In this document: piece after piece, positions 27,031 through 35,824 of the stretch
Numbering within the stretch: position 1 is the stretch's first letter
Layout of the letters: every line of letters starts with the position of its first letter
Origin: Aquificota bacterium
GTDB taxonomy: Bacteria; Aquificota; Aquificia; Desulfurobacteriales; DQVG01
Assembly: GCA_027002265.1 (NCBI GenBank)
Contig: JAMOTM010000055.1
Location: 1-64,000, forward strand
Direction of reading: 5' to 3'
DNA length: 64,000 bases
Translations under genes and position numbers: made by a program
The notes under the pieces: model-generated
Told to the model about the DNA's origin: nothing
The model's input: the letters and a program-made list of their open reading frames with translations, nothing else
Database searches by the model: none

Positions 27031-28104
27031 TTAAGTATTATCTTTGTAAGGATTATAAAAGCAATAAGGATCCTCAGCTAAATAATCTTTATACTTAGCA
27101 TAAGCTCTAACTCTACACCCGGAGCATACTTCAAAATATTTGCAATCTCTACATTTTCCTTTATAAGCATTTTTATCGCGCAGAGCTAAAAGCAAAGGGT
27201 TTTTAGTCCAAATATCTACAAATGATTTTTCAAAAACATTATCTATACTTTCGGGCCAGTAGCTACAAGGTCTAAGTCCTCCAAAAGCATCTATAAAACA
27301 TATGTATTGACCTGCAACACATCCTTTTGCTCCACCCGTACCCAAAGTTAAATTTCTTCTAGAGTAATCTAAACCTAATTTTTTAGCTTCCTCTTCACAA
27401 ATTCTATAGTATTGGGGAGCACATGTTGGTCTTACTAAAAATTCATCGGTTACAGTTTCTATGGCAAAATGCCATTTTAACCACTCTTCGGCTTCTTTAG
27501 AGCTAAGAAGTTCTTTTTCAGCTTCATCACCTCTTCCAACTGGTAAAATTAAAAACATATACCAGGCTACGGGTTTAATTTTTTTCATAAGTTTATAAAC
27601 ATTTGGAATATCAAAGGCATTTCTTTTAGTAAAAGAAGAATTTATTAAAAAAGGAATTTCATATTTTTTTAATATTTCTATAGCTCTCATTACCCCTTCA
27701 AAAGCACCTTTTTGTTGACGAAAATTATCATGAATTTCAGGTGTGCTACCATCTATAGATAAAGAAACCATTTTTATATCTAAATCTTTTAATTTTTTTG
27801 CAATTTCTTCATTTATTAAAGTGCCATTTGTAGCAAGACACATTCTAAAGCCTTTTTTATTTCCAGCTTTAATCATATCAAAGACTTCTTCATGTAAAAG
27901 AGGTTCTCCACCAGTTAAAACAATGGTAGGTTTGGATAAACTGGATATATCTTCAAATAATTTTTCAATTTTCTCTAAATTCCAAATGCCGCTTTCAGAA
28001 TCTATAGTAGATGCACTTCTACAATGAATACATTTTAAATTGCATTTTCGAGTTATTTCTATTGCTATCCATTTTGGAAGATAGGTTTTATCTCTACTTA
28101 TCAT
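27031..28104 (-). CDS. Radical SAM/SPASM protein, AhbD/NirJ-like
   Basis: The 357-residue protein has the radical SAM cluster motif CNLKCIHC near residue 16, GGEPLL, and a C-terminal SPASM-type region with Cys in CAPQYYRIC, GCVAGQYIC and CRDCKYFEVCSGCR. This layout, ending with an AYAKYKDYLAEDPYC stretch, resembles the heme synthases AhbC/AhbD and heme d1 protein NirJ. AhbD decarboxylates Fe-coproporphyrin to heme. A strong AAGGAGG precedes the ATG. It is divergent from the membrane gene at 28256. The protein at 34624 is a close relative, so one or both may serve heme biosynthesis; peptide-modifying roles are also possible. Confidence 0.72.
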   Translation of the reverse strand: MISRDKTYLPKWIAIEITRKCNLKCIHCRSASTIDSESGIWNLEKIEKLFEDISSLSKPTIVLTGGEPLLHEEVFDMIKAGNKKGFRMCLATNGTLINEEIAKKLKDLDIKMVSLSIDGSTPEIHDNFRQQKGAFEGVMRAIEILKKYEIPFLINSSFTKRNAFDIPNVYKLMKKIKPVAWYMFLILPVGRGDEAEKELLSSKEAEEWLKWHFAIETVTDEFLVRPTCAPQYYRICEEEAKKLGLDYSRRNLTLGTGGAKGCVAGQYICFIDAFGGLRPCSYWPESIDNVFEKSFVDIWTKNPLLLALRDKNAYKGKCRDCKYFEVCSGCRVRAYAKYKDYLAEDPYCFYNPYKDNT

Positions 28105-28112
28105 AATATCCT

Positions 28113-28130
28113 CCTTAAGGTATGCTTAAG
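28113..28130. promoter_or_regulatory. Paired CTTAAG palindromes in radical SAM gene leader
   Basis: CTTAAG occurs at 28114-28119 and 28125-28130, 11 bases apart, and the first is part of CCTTAAGG that overlaps the ribosome-binding site of the minus-strand gene. Two identical palindromes one helical turn apart could be an operator or an RNA fold over the start site. This is an observation only. Confidence 0.3.
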
Positions 28131-28190
28131 TATTTTCCTTAAAAACTTTTATTCTAACATAGAAAAAATATATTTTAATTTTCATTTTTC

Positions 28191-28218
28191 TTGACAAATT
28201 AATATTTATTGTTATATT
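28191..28218 (+). promoter_or_regulatory. Sigma-70-type promoter of the 28256 gene
   Basis: A perfect TTGACA (28191-28196) is followed after 16 bases by TATATT (28213-28218), about 37 bases before the plus-strand start. On the other strand TTGTCA overlaps the same bases and could serve the divergent radical SAM gene with a poorer -10, which would make this a shared back-to-back promoter. Confidence 0.6.
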
Positions 28219-28255
28219 TGAATATATCAAAAAATTAAAAGGAGGAATATCTCAG

Positions 28256-29446
28256 ATGAAAAAGTATAATCCCCTTTACTTTTTAGGGGCTCTTGGAGCG
28301 GGTGGTCTAGTTGTAACATTTTTCATGTATCTTATGTTTTTAATTAAACATAAGACTCCTATGCCTACATTTAATCATATTTTTAATGCTTTTCTAAATG
28401 GAGGACTTGTTTTAAAAACTATAATAGTTGTAGCTATTATAGGAATTTTGATTTTTGCTTTTTTACATATAAAACTTTTAATATGGAATATAAAGAATTA
28501 TCTTAAATTTAAAAAAACTGAAGAATATAAAAAACTTATTAATACTCCAAGAGAAGTTACTTTAATGTCTATTCCTCTAACTCTTGCTATGACAGTAAAT
28601 GTTGGATTTATTTTGGGAGTAGTTTTTATCCCAAATCTATGGAATTATGTAGAGTACCTTTTTCCCTTAGCTTTAGCTACCTTTTTGATTATTGGATTTT
28701 ATGCTCTTAAAATATTTTTGGATTACTTTTCTAGAATGCTTTCAGAAGGAAAATTTGATTTTGCGGAAAACAATTCTTTAAGTCAAATGATCGCTGTTTT
28801 TGCTTTTGCAATGATAGGAGTAGGTCTTGCAGCTCCAGCAGCTATGAGTCATAATAAATATACATCTACTATAGCTTTATTTTTCTCTATATTCTTTTTA
28901 TCTATAGGTGCAGTTTTAATGCTTATAAAACTTACTTTAGGATTTAAGTCTATGCTAGAGCGGGGTGTAAATAAGGATGCTAGTGCATCTTTGTGGATAG
29001 TTATTCCCATTTTAACTCTCTATGGTATTGCTCTTTATAGACAATCTCACGGGATAGCTCATCATTTATCAAATGGAGCTTATAACTTTAGTGGTTTTCT
29101 TATTTTAGCTTCAATAATTATTTCTCTTCAAATCTTTTTTGGAATACTAGGATATATGGTTATGGAAAAATTTAAGTATTTTGAAGAGTATGTTTATGGT
29201 GAGAAGAAAAGTCCTGGAAGCTTAGCTTTAATTTGTCCGGGAGTAGCATTTTTTGTTTTTGGCTTCTTTTTTATATTTGCAGGACTTGTGAAAAATGGAA
29301 TTTTGCCTAAAGATCCTTATATAATAGCTATAGCGTTACTTCCACTTATTTATATTCAATACAAAACTATAAAAATATTTTTTATTCTTTATAAAAAGCT
29401 TTTTTCTGAAAATTCAAATCAAAAAACTCTTGAACTTCAAAATTAA
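28256..29446 (+). CDS. Ten-helix membrane protein, possibly TDT/SLAC1-like
   Basis: The 396-residue protein has about ten predicted membrane helices, spread evenly from residue 8 to 385, and short loops. The even ten-helix layout and lack of any soluble domain recall the TDT (TehA/SLAC1) transporter family, but no diagnostic residue lets me fix that. AGGAGG precedes the ATG and a good promoter lies 37 bases upstream, while a strong hairpin follows, so this is a single-gene transcript. It is divergent from an AhbD/NirJ-like gene. Without a recognisable motif its substrate is unknown. Confidence 0.6.
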   Translation: MKKYNPLYFLGALGAGGLVVTFFMYLMFLIKHKTPMPTFNHIFNAFLNGGLVLKTIIVVAIIGILIFAFLHIKLLIWNIKNYLKFKKTEEYKKLINTPREVTLMSIPLTLAMTVNVGFILGVVFIPNLWNYVEYLFPLALATFLIIGFYALKIFLDYFSRMLSEGKFDFAENNSLSQMIAVFAFAMIGVGLAAPAAMSHNKYTSTIALFFSIFFLSIGAVLMLIKLTLGFKSMLERGVNKDASASLWIVIPILTLYGIALYRQSHGIAHHLSNGAYNFSGFLILASIIISLQIFFGILGYMVMEKFKYFEEYVYGEKKSPGSLALICPGVAFFVFGFFFIFAGLVKNGILPKDPYIIAIALLPLIYIQYKTIKIFFILYKKLFSENSNQKTLELQN

Positions 29447-29451
29447 TTTTT

Positions 29452-29473
29452 CCCGCTCCCGCGCGGGGGCGGG
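29452..29473 (+). terminator. GC-rich terminator after the membrane gene
   Basis: CCCGCTCCC pairs with GGGGGCGGG across a GCGC loop (nine pairs, one G-U), followed by TTAATTTTA on the plus strand. It sits between two convergent genes; on the minus strand no T-run follows, so it mainly serves the 28256 gene. Confidence 0.75.
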
Positions 29474-29479
29474 TTAATT

Positions 29480-30787
29480 TTATAGATACTTTTTCAAAAA
29501 TAAAAGAAATTTCCAAGCTGGTATTATCTTAACAATAATATCATCTTCTTTTATTTCATTTTCGTCATCATAAGTTATTAGGTAAGCTATATTTATAGAA
29601 AAATATTTTGATATTTTAATTAAAGCTTCTACTTCTCGTTTTAAAGTTCTTTCATTTTCTAAAACGTAAGAAACTTGAATGGGAATAGGTTTGTTTTGCT
29701 TAAGAATAATAAAATCACATTCTTTTTTATTTTTAAAATAAAAAATATCTTTAAAAATTCTTTTTAACTCGTTAAAAACTAGGTTTTCTAAAAGTTTGCT
29801 TTTGTTATTTAGAAAACTTAAAGAAGTTATATATCCATTATCTACAATATAAGCTTTTTTCTGAGAAAGCTCTCTTTTTAAAACCGAAGGAGAATATTTT
29901 TCCAAAAGTCTTATGAAATATACGTTTTCAGCTGCATCCAAAATTTTATGTAGTGTATCTTTTGAAGTTTTGTATCCAAGAGCTTTTAGTTCGTTATATA
30001 TATTGTTGATAGATAAAGGCGAAGTGACATTTTCTACTATTCGTTTCAAAAAATATTTTACAAGAGGGATGTTCTTAAAATTATATCTTTCAACTAAATC
30101 TCTAAATAACATTACTTCAAAATATTCTTGAAGAATTTTTAATTTTACCTCTTCCTCTTTAAGAAAAACAATCTCGGGATATCCCCCCCAAGTAAAATAC
30201 TCTTGAAAAAAGTTTTTTATGAGATTTCTTTTCTCTAAGTCATAAATGTCTTTTTCCTCCCATATAAAATTTTTAAATCTTAAAAACTCCTCAAAATTAA
30301 GAGGAAATACTTCATAAGTTATAGACCTACCTCTTAAGCTCGTTGCAATTTCTTTTGAGAGAAACCTAGAGTTAGAGCCTGTAATATATATATTTTTTGT
30401 TTCCAGCTCAAATAATCTTTTTAAAAATAAATCCCAAGCTGGAAGATTTTGAATTTCGTCAAAAAAGAAATAAACCTCAGAAAGTTTAATTTTTGGATAA
30501 AGTTCTTTATAACCTTCCAAAATTAAATTAAGCTCGTCTTTTTTTAAATCTAATCTTTCATCTTCAAAATTGATATAAACAATTCTTTCTGAAGGAATTA
30601 TTTCTCTTAATTTTTTTATAGTCTCAAAAAGAAGGTATGTTTTTCCGCTTCTTCTTGGGCCTACAACACTAACTATCTTATTGACATTTAAAGGTAGTTT
30701 TATGTTTCGCTCTATAACATTTGGAAGAGCCTTCTTCTGAAAATTAATGATAATCTCTTTAAGAATTTCTTTTTTGTTTGTAAGCAT
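29480..30787 (-). CDS. AAA_14/DUF4143 ATPase
   Basis: The 435-residue protein has Walker A VGPRRSGKT at residues 42-50, Walker B in YFFFDEIQNLPAW, a sensor-like ITGSNSRFLS, and then the DUF4143 restriction-endonuclease-like C-terminal domain (KKAYIVDNGYITSLS, then ECDFIILK). This pair of domains defines a widespread, often horizontally spread ATPase family with no settled function, common in AT-rich thermophiles and archaea. It stands alone on its transcript. A patch of three palindromic repeats lies upstream of its start. Its codon use looks like its surroundings. Confidence 0.88.
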   Translation of the reverse strand: MLTNKKEILKEIIINFQKKALPNVIERNIKLPLNVNKIVSVVGPRRSGKTYLLFETIKKLREIIPSERIVYINFEDERLDLKKDELNLILEGYKELYPKIKLSEVYFFFDEIQNLPAWDLFLKRLFELETKNIYITGSNSRFLSKEIATSLRGRSITYEVFPLNFEEFLRFKNFIWEEKDIYDLEKRNLIKNFFQEYFTWGGYPEIVFLKEEEVKLKILQEYFEVMLFRDLVERYNFKNIPLVKYFLKRIVENVTSPLSINNIYNELKALGYKTSKDTLHKILDAAENVYFIRLLEKYSPSVLKRELSQKKAYIVDNGYITSLSFLNNKSKLLENLVFNELKRIFKDIFYFKNKKECDFIILKQNKPIPIQVSYVLENERTLKREVEALIKISKYFSINIAYLITYDDENEIKEDDIIVKIIPAWKFLLFLKKYL

Positions 30788-30848
30788 CTCCTAATTTCAA
30801 AAACAGCTACTTCTAATTTAAATTTCTATCAAAATATTTTACAAGTTT

Positions 30849-30935
30849 TTCCTTTTAAAAAGGAAACTTTATATTATTTTTTCCTTACCAAAGGGAAAGA
30901 TTATTATAAATCTTTCCTTCTCATAAGGAAACTTT
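30849..30935. repeat. Three degenerate palindromic repeats, 32-33 base spacing
   Basis: TTCCTT occurs at 30849, 30881 and 30914, each time followed within nine bases by an inverted GGAAA or GGGAAA, so each unit is a short hyphenated palindrome. The spacing of 32 and 33 bases is close to three helical turns. The patch lies between the hflX stop and the upstream side of the ATPase gene, both on the minus strand. It could be an operator for the ATPase or a set of weak RNA hairpins. Confidence 0.6.
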
Positions 30936-32030
30936 TTAAGATTTTTCCTCCAAAAGCTCTAAAATCTTATCCTTTAATTTTTCTAAATTCCAACCTTTTT
31001 TTGCACTTATAAAAATGTAAGGTATATTTTCTTTTTTTAATAAAGAGCATATTTCATGGTAAAAGTTTTCAAGATCCTTTTCGTCAGAAATAAAATTATC
31101 TACTTTATTTAAAACCACAAGTTTCTTTTTATTATCCCAAGCCTTCAATTCTTTTAAAACTCTTTTAACGGTTCTATATTGAGTCTCCCAGTCTTTATCT
31201 GTAATATCTATAACTATTAAAAGCAAATCTGAATACTTACTTTCTTCCAAGGTAGCTTTAAAAGATGCTACAAGTTCGTGAGGTAAATCTTTTATAAATC
31301 CAACCGTATCTGTAACTAGAAAATACTTTCCTTTATGATAAACCTTTTTTGTTTTAGTATCTAAAGTTGCAAAGGGCATATTTTTTATAAATACATCTTC
31401 CTTTGTAAGAGCTTTTAAAAGAGTAGATTTTCCTGCATTTGTGTATCCAACTATAGCTACAGTTTTAAAACCTTGTTTCTTTCTAGATTCTCTTGTAAGT
31501 TCATAATGGCGAGATAAATCCTCTATTTCTTTTCTTAATTTATAAATTCTTTGCTTTATACTTCTTTTTTCTATTTCTAAGAGAGTTTCCCCCTTACCTC
31601 TCATTCCAGGATTATCTAAATAAATACCTTTTCCTCTAAGACGGGAAAGTTTATGCATTAAAAAAGCTAGTTCTACTTGCATTTTGGCAATTTTAGTTTT
31701 TGCTCTTCTTTTAAAAATTTCTAAAATTACATCACTTTTATCTAACACCTTAACGTTTAAGGCTTCTTCTAAATTTCTTATTTGAGAAGGAGTAAGTTTA
31801 TGATATGCAACTGCAGTTTCAAAATTGTAGTGTTCCTTTAATTTTTTAAGCTCTTCCAATTTACCTTTCCCTATATAAGTTGCAGGATCAAAATTTTTTC
31901 TTTTTTGAATAAGAGTGCAAACAACCTCTCCATTTAAAGCCTCTATAAGACCTTTAAGTTCTTCTAAATCTAAATTATCTTTTTCTCTTTTAACAGCAAT
32001 AATAGCTACTTTTTCTTTTTGATTTTCCAT
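30936..32030 (-). CDS. hflX: Ribosome-splitting GTPase HflX
   Basis: HflX binds the ribosome and splits stalled or heat-damaged 70S particles. The 364 residues show the N-terminal HflX domain (ATYIGKGKLEELK), a helical linker with GMRGKGE, and the GTPase domain with G1 GYTNAGKST, G3 DTVGFIKDLPHELV, G4 NKVD and a G5 ISAKKG. The length suits the short bacterial form. It starts at ATG 32030 behind GAGGG. The gene runs toward the ATPase on the same strand. Confidence 0.94.
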   Translation of the reverse strand: MENQKEKVAIIAVKREKDNLDLEELKGLIEALNGEVVCTLIQKRKNFDPATYIGKGKLEELKKLKEHYNFETAVAYHKLTPSQIRNLEEALNVKVLDKSDVILEIFKRRAKTKIAKMQVELAFLMHKLSRLRGKGIYLDNPGMRGKGETLLEIEKRSIKQRIYKLRKEIEDLSRHYELTRESRKKQGFKTVAIVGYTNAGKSTLLKALTKEDVFIKNMPFATLDTKTKKVYHKGKYFLVTDTVGFIKDLPHELVASFKATLEESKYSDLLLIVIDITDKDWETQYRTVKRVLKELKAWDNKKKLVVLNKVDNFISDEKDLENFYHEICSLLKKENIPYIFISAKKGWNLEKLKDKILELLEEKS

Positions 32031-32154
32031 ATTTTTCCCTCAAAAGTTTTTTTTAAAAATACGATTTTTCTAAAAGTTTTCAAGAAAATTTTAGAATTTC
32101 TTTGGATTTTTTAATAAAATTATTGAAAAAATTTTCTTTTTAGAGAGTAAACAA

Positions 32155-33477
32155 GTGGAAAAGCAAGTTTTAATTTTAGGAAAAGGTAAATCAGGTCAAG
32201 CTGCAAAAAAACTTCTAGAAAAGTTAGGTTATAAAGTTTATTTATGGGATGAAAAAGATTCTTTAGAAATTTTAAAAGGGGACTATAACTTTATCGTAAA
32301 AAGTCCTGGGATAACACCTTTTAAACCATACTTAGAAAAAATAAAAGATAAATTAATTTCAGAATTAGATTTAGCCCTTTTAAACTCAAAAGGTTATAAA
32401 GTTGGTATTACGGGAACCAATGGAAAAAGCACTACAACCTTACTTACTTATCTTCTTTTTAAAACTTTATCGGAACTTTACCCTTCTTACACTAGCTTTA
32501 TTGGAGGAAACTTTGGAAATCCGTTTTCTAAATTTGCATATTTTACGCATGAAAAAAGCATTTCGGTTTTGGAGCTTTCCTCTTTTCAGCTTTATGATAG
32601 TAAACATTTAAATTTTCATGTAGGAGCAATTTTAAATATATCTGAGGATCATCTTACTTGGCATGGATCTTTTACAAACTATATGGAATCTAAGCTTAAA
32701 TTGATTTTAAATTCAAAAATAAAAATTATGGAAGAAAAAACATATCTAAAATATAAGGTTGCTTTTCCTAAGAAAATTAAAAATTTTTCTATAATTACTT
32801 TCGGAAAAAGCGGAAAATCTAGTTATAGCTTAAAGAATAATACTATTTATACTCCTAATATACAAATAACTCTAGATGATTTTCCGGAAATTGCTGAGCC
32901 TCCATTTGCTATGGATTTGCTTGCAAGTTTATGTATATTTGAAAATTTTGTAAGTAAATTTTTAGAGATAAAATTAAAGGATTTTTATAACTTAGATTTT
33001 ATAAAAAAAACCTTAAGTAAGTACAAAAAGCTTCCTTTTAGGTTGGAAAAAAGGAAACTTGCTTTTATAACTATATATAATGATAGTAAATCTACTAATC
33101 CTCACTCCGTTGAGTGGGCTTTAAAAGCAATAAAGGAAGATGTAGTACTTCTTATGGGAGGTAAAGATAAAGGACTTTGTTTTAATAATTTAATTCCTCT
33201 AATTGAAAAAAAAGTTAAGGCAGTATTTTTATTTGGAGAAGCAAAAAATTCTATATATAAACAAATAAAAAATTCTAGCTATATTGAAGTTTGTAACTCC
33301 TTGGAAGAAGCTTTTTTAAAAGCTTTAAAGTTTGCCTTAAAAAAAGACTGCAGTATCTTGTTTTCCCCAGGTTGTTCTTCTTTCGATAAATTTAAAAATT
33401 ATCTTGAAAGGGGAGAGTATTTTGATAGGCTTTTAAAAAAATATAAATATATAGTTGAGGAAAGGTGCCTTGGATAA
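32155..33477 (+). CDS. murD: UDP-N-acetylmuramoylalanine-D-glutamate ligase
   Basis: MurD adds D-glutamate to UDP-MurNAc-L-Ala in peptidoglycan synthesis. The 440-residue protein has the Rossmann-type N-terminal domain (VLILGKGKSGQAA), KSPGI, the ATP-binding GTNGKSTTT, LELSSFQL, the HLTWHGS segment with catalytic His, NDSKSTNPHSV, and GGKDKG. It starts with GTG at 32155. Its end overlaps the ftsW-like gene by eight bases, a known murD-ftsW arrangement in dcw clusters, though the other dcw genes are not here. Confidence 0.95.
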   Translation: MEKQVLILGKGKSGQAAKKLLEKLGYKVYLWDEKDSLEILKGDYNFIVKSPGITPFKPYLEKIKDKLISELDLALLNSKGYKVGITGTNGKSTTTLLTYLLFKTLSELYPSYTSFIGGNFGNPFSKFAYFTHEKSISVLELSSFQLYDSKHLNFHVGAILNISEDHLTWHGSFTNYMESKLKLILNSKIKIMEEKTYLKYKVAFPKKIKNFSIITFGKSGKSSYSLKNNTIYTPNIQITLDDFPEIAEPPFAMDLLASLCIFENFVSKFLEIKLKDFYNLDFIKKTLSKYKKLPFRLEKRKLAFITIYNDSKSTNPHSVEWALKAIKEDVVLLMGGKDKGLCFNNLIPLIEKKVKAVFLFGEAKNSIYKQIKNSSYIEVCNSLEEAFLKALKFALKKDCSILFSPGCSSFDKFKNYLERGEYFDRLLKKYKYIVEERCLG

Positions 33478-34573
33478 GGTAAGAAATTTTTCATTTTTAT
33501 TCTTATTTATAATTTCTGCTATTTTAGTATCCATAGGATTAATTTTCATAAGTGTAAACTTACTTTCTACTTCTCCAAATGCAGTAAAAAGTCAGCTTAT
33601 CGCAAGTTTAATAGGAGTAATTGGACTTTTGTTTATTGCTACTAAATTTGATTATAGAGTTTTACAAAAAGATGGTTTTATGAAAGTCCTATACTGGGGT
33701 GCTATTATTCTTTTATTTTTAGTTTTTCCGCTTGGTACAGAAATAAATGGGGCAAGAAGTTGGATTAAACTTGGAGCTTTTTCCTTTCAGCCTGCAGAAG
33801 TTGCAAAATTTTTACTTATTATTTGGGTAGCAGCTTACCTTTCCAAATATGAACATGAGCTTAAAAATCCTAGAAAATTATTGAAATTTGCAGGGTATAT
33901 AGCCATTCCTACTTTTTTAATTTTTGCTGAAAAGGATTTAGGTCTTGTTATGCTTTTTTTAGGAACTGTAGCTTTAATGCTTTTTATTTCTAGGGTTCCT
34001 AAAAGATATTTAATTCTGACTTTTATTTTTATTTTTATTGTTTTTATTTTAGGAGTTTTAATAGCTCCCTATAGATTAAAAAGAATAGAAGCTGTAATTC
34101 ATCCTTTTAAATATGCCCATACTTATGGTTATCAAATAATTCAAGCTCTTATTGCTATAGCTCGAGGTGGTTTTAATGGCGTAGGCATTGGAAACGGTAT
34201 TATGAAAACATATTATCTTCCCGAACCTTATAATGACTTTATTTACGCTTCTATGAGTGAAGAGCTTGGTTTTATATGTATGATTTTTATAATAGCTTTA
34301 TTTTTTACTTTTTTAATGATTAGTTTTAGACTCTTTGAAACATGTGAAGACAAATTTGCAAAGTATTTAATTGCGGGTATTACGCTAAGCATAGTTTTGC
34401 AAGCTTTTATTCATATAGGTGTAAATTTATCTTTACTTCCTACAACCGGAATAACCTTACCTTTTATAAGTAAAGGGGGAACTTCTTTAATTGTAGTTTT
34501 ATTTTCTGTAGGCCTTTTAATGAATATAGCGAAAAATTCACCTCTTAGAATTTCTGTTAAAATAAAAGTTTAA
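33470..34573 (+). CDS. ftsW: FtsW-type lipid II polymerase (SEDS family)
   Basis: SEDS proteins are peptidoglycan glycosyltransferases of the inner membrane. This one has about ten membrane helices, the SFQPAEVAKF motif, YGYQIIQALIAIARGG, SEELGF and TTGITLPFISKGGTS, which are the conserved SEDS marks. RodA and FtsW are hard to tell apart, but overlap with murD favours FtsW. The likely start is TTG at 33470 behind GAGGAAAGG; the in-frame TTG at 33455 lies further inside murD without a site. At about 367 residues the protein is of normal length. Confidence 0.87.
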   Translation: MDKVRNFSFLFLFIISAILVSIGLIFISVNLLSTSPNAVKSQLIASLIGVIGLLFIATKFDYRVLQKDGFMKVLYWGAIILLFLVFPLGTEINGARSWIKLGAFSFQPAEVAKFLLIIWVAAYLSKYEHELKNPRKLLKFAGYIAIPTFLIFAEKDLGLVMLFLGTVALMLFISRVPKRYLILTFIFIFIVFILGVLIAPYRLKRIEAVIHPFKYAHTYGYQIIQALIAIARGGFNGVGIGNGIMKTYYLPEPYNDFIYASMSEELGFICMIFIIALFFTFLMISFRLFETCEDKFAKYLIAGITLSIVLQAFIHIGVNLSLLPTTGITLPFISKGGTSLIVVLFSVGLLMNIAKNSPLRISVKIKV

Positions 34574-34623
34574 GATTTTTATATTTATATATTTTAAAAA
34601 CTTTATCAAATAGGAGGCTATAG

Positions 34624-35823
34624 ATGGCTGTAAATTTAGAATATATCTTTGATAACGATACTGTAGGTACTGGTTGCTTTTCATATATGCCTGGTGAATT
34701 TGTATGGGCATGTACCAATGTATGTAATTTAAAGTGTAAACATTGTTCTTTAGATTCTGGAAAACCTTGGCCAGATGAACTTACCACAGAAGAAGGAAAA
34801 AAGCTTATATATGATATTTGGAAATATTTTGGACCTGTTAAGTTTGCTTTCACTGGTGGAGAACCTTTAATGAGAGAAGATATTTATGATCTTATTAAAT
34901 TTGCTTTTGAAAAAACAAGAATGCAAATTGTTATGGCTACAAACGGAACTCTTTTAACAAAAGAAAATATTAGAAAACTTTTAGATGCGGGAATGTGGAG
35001 AGTTGGGGTATCTATAGATGGAGTTGGGAAAAAACATGATGAACTTAGAGGTGTTCCAGGATGTTTTGATGAAGTTTATAAAAATTTAAAACTTGCAAAA
35101 GAGATGGGTCTTCGTTTCCAGTTTCATTCAACTATTTCTAAACTTAATGTGGACGAAGTTCCAAAAATTATAGATTTAGCCGAAGAACTTGGAGCTTATA
35201 GAATATATTTTGTACTTTTAATTACAACTGGAAGAGGGAAAAATTTAGATGACTTAACTCCCGAAGAGGCTAAAAAACTTGCAGAATATTTATACGAAAG
35301 ACAAAAAACATCTTCTGTGTGGCTTAAACCTATATGTAATCCGTGTTACACTCTCTTTTTAAGAGAAAAGATGAAAAAAGACTATGAAGAAGGAAAAATA
35401 AATGTTTATCCAAGAGTAAAACCTATTGGTTGTCCAGCTGGAATTACTAGATTTCACTTTCTGCCAAATGGTGACATTTGGCCGTGTGCTTATGTTCCTA
35501 TGAAAGTAGGAAATGTAAGAGAAGGGGATTTATATGAACTTTTAATTAACAACCCTTATTTTAAAGCTATTAAACTTGCTAGAGGTTATCATCCCGATAA
35601 ATATGGTTTTGAGGAAGTAGATGAGGAAACTTTAAAAAAACTTAAAAAAGAATTTAAAGAAAAATATGGCTTTGAACCTGAGCTTAAAGGGATATGTGGA
35701 GAATGTGAATATAAAAAGGAATGTGGCGGATGTAGAGCAAGGGCTTATGCAAAATTTGGAGACTTTTTAGCTGAAGATGTAACTTGCTATATAAACGAGA
35801 AAGCTTTAAATGGGGATAACTAA
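34624..35823 (+). CDS. Radical SAM/SPASM protein, AhbD/NirJ-like (second copy)
   Basis: The 399-residue protein has the cluster motif CNLKCKHC near residue 33, TGGEPLM, and a long SPASM region: CNPCYTLF, GCPAG, PCAYVPMKVGN, then CGECEYKKECGGCRARAYAKFGD and a late CY. The arrangement is that of the heme proteins AhbC/AhbD and NirJ. It shares the AYAKxxDxLAED ending with the protein at 27031. GGAGG precedes the ATG. The next radical SAM gene starts two bases after its stop, and resB/resC follow, so a link to heme or cytochrome maturation is reasonable but not proven. Confidence 0.72.
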   Translation: MAVNLEYIFDNDTVGTGCFSYMPGEFVWACTNVCNLKCKHCSLDSGKPWPDELTTEEGKKLIYDIWKYFGPVKFAFTGGEPLMREDIYDLIKFAFEKTRMQIVMATNGTLLTKENIRKLLDAGMWRVGVSIDGVGKKHDELRGVPGCFDEVYKNLKLAKEMGLRFQFHSTISKLNVDEVPKIIDLAEELGAYRIYFVLLITTGRGKNLDDLTPEEAKKLAEYLYERQKTSSVWLKPICNPCYTLFLREKMKKDYEEGKINVYPRVKPIGCPAGITRFHFLPNGDIWPCAYVPMKVGNVREGDLYELLINNPYFKAIKLARGYHPDKYGFEEVDEETLKKLKKEFKEKYGFEPELKGICGECEYKKECGGCRARAYAKFGDFLAEDVTCYINEKALNGDN

Positions 35824-35824
35824 A

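Noticed and set aside
28256..29446. Firm assignment as a tellurite/SLAC1 transporter
   Set aside because: Helix number fits, but no diagnostic residue was visible.
30849..30935. CRISPR-like array
   Set aside because: Only three degenerate units, each with internal palindrome and no unique spacers, and no cas genes.
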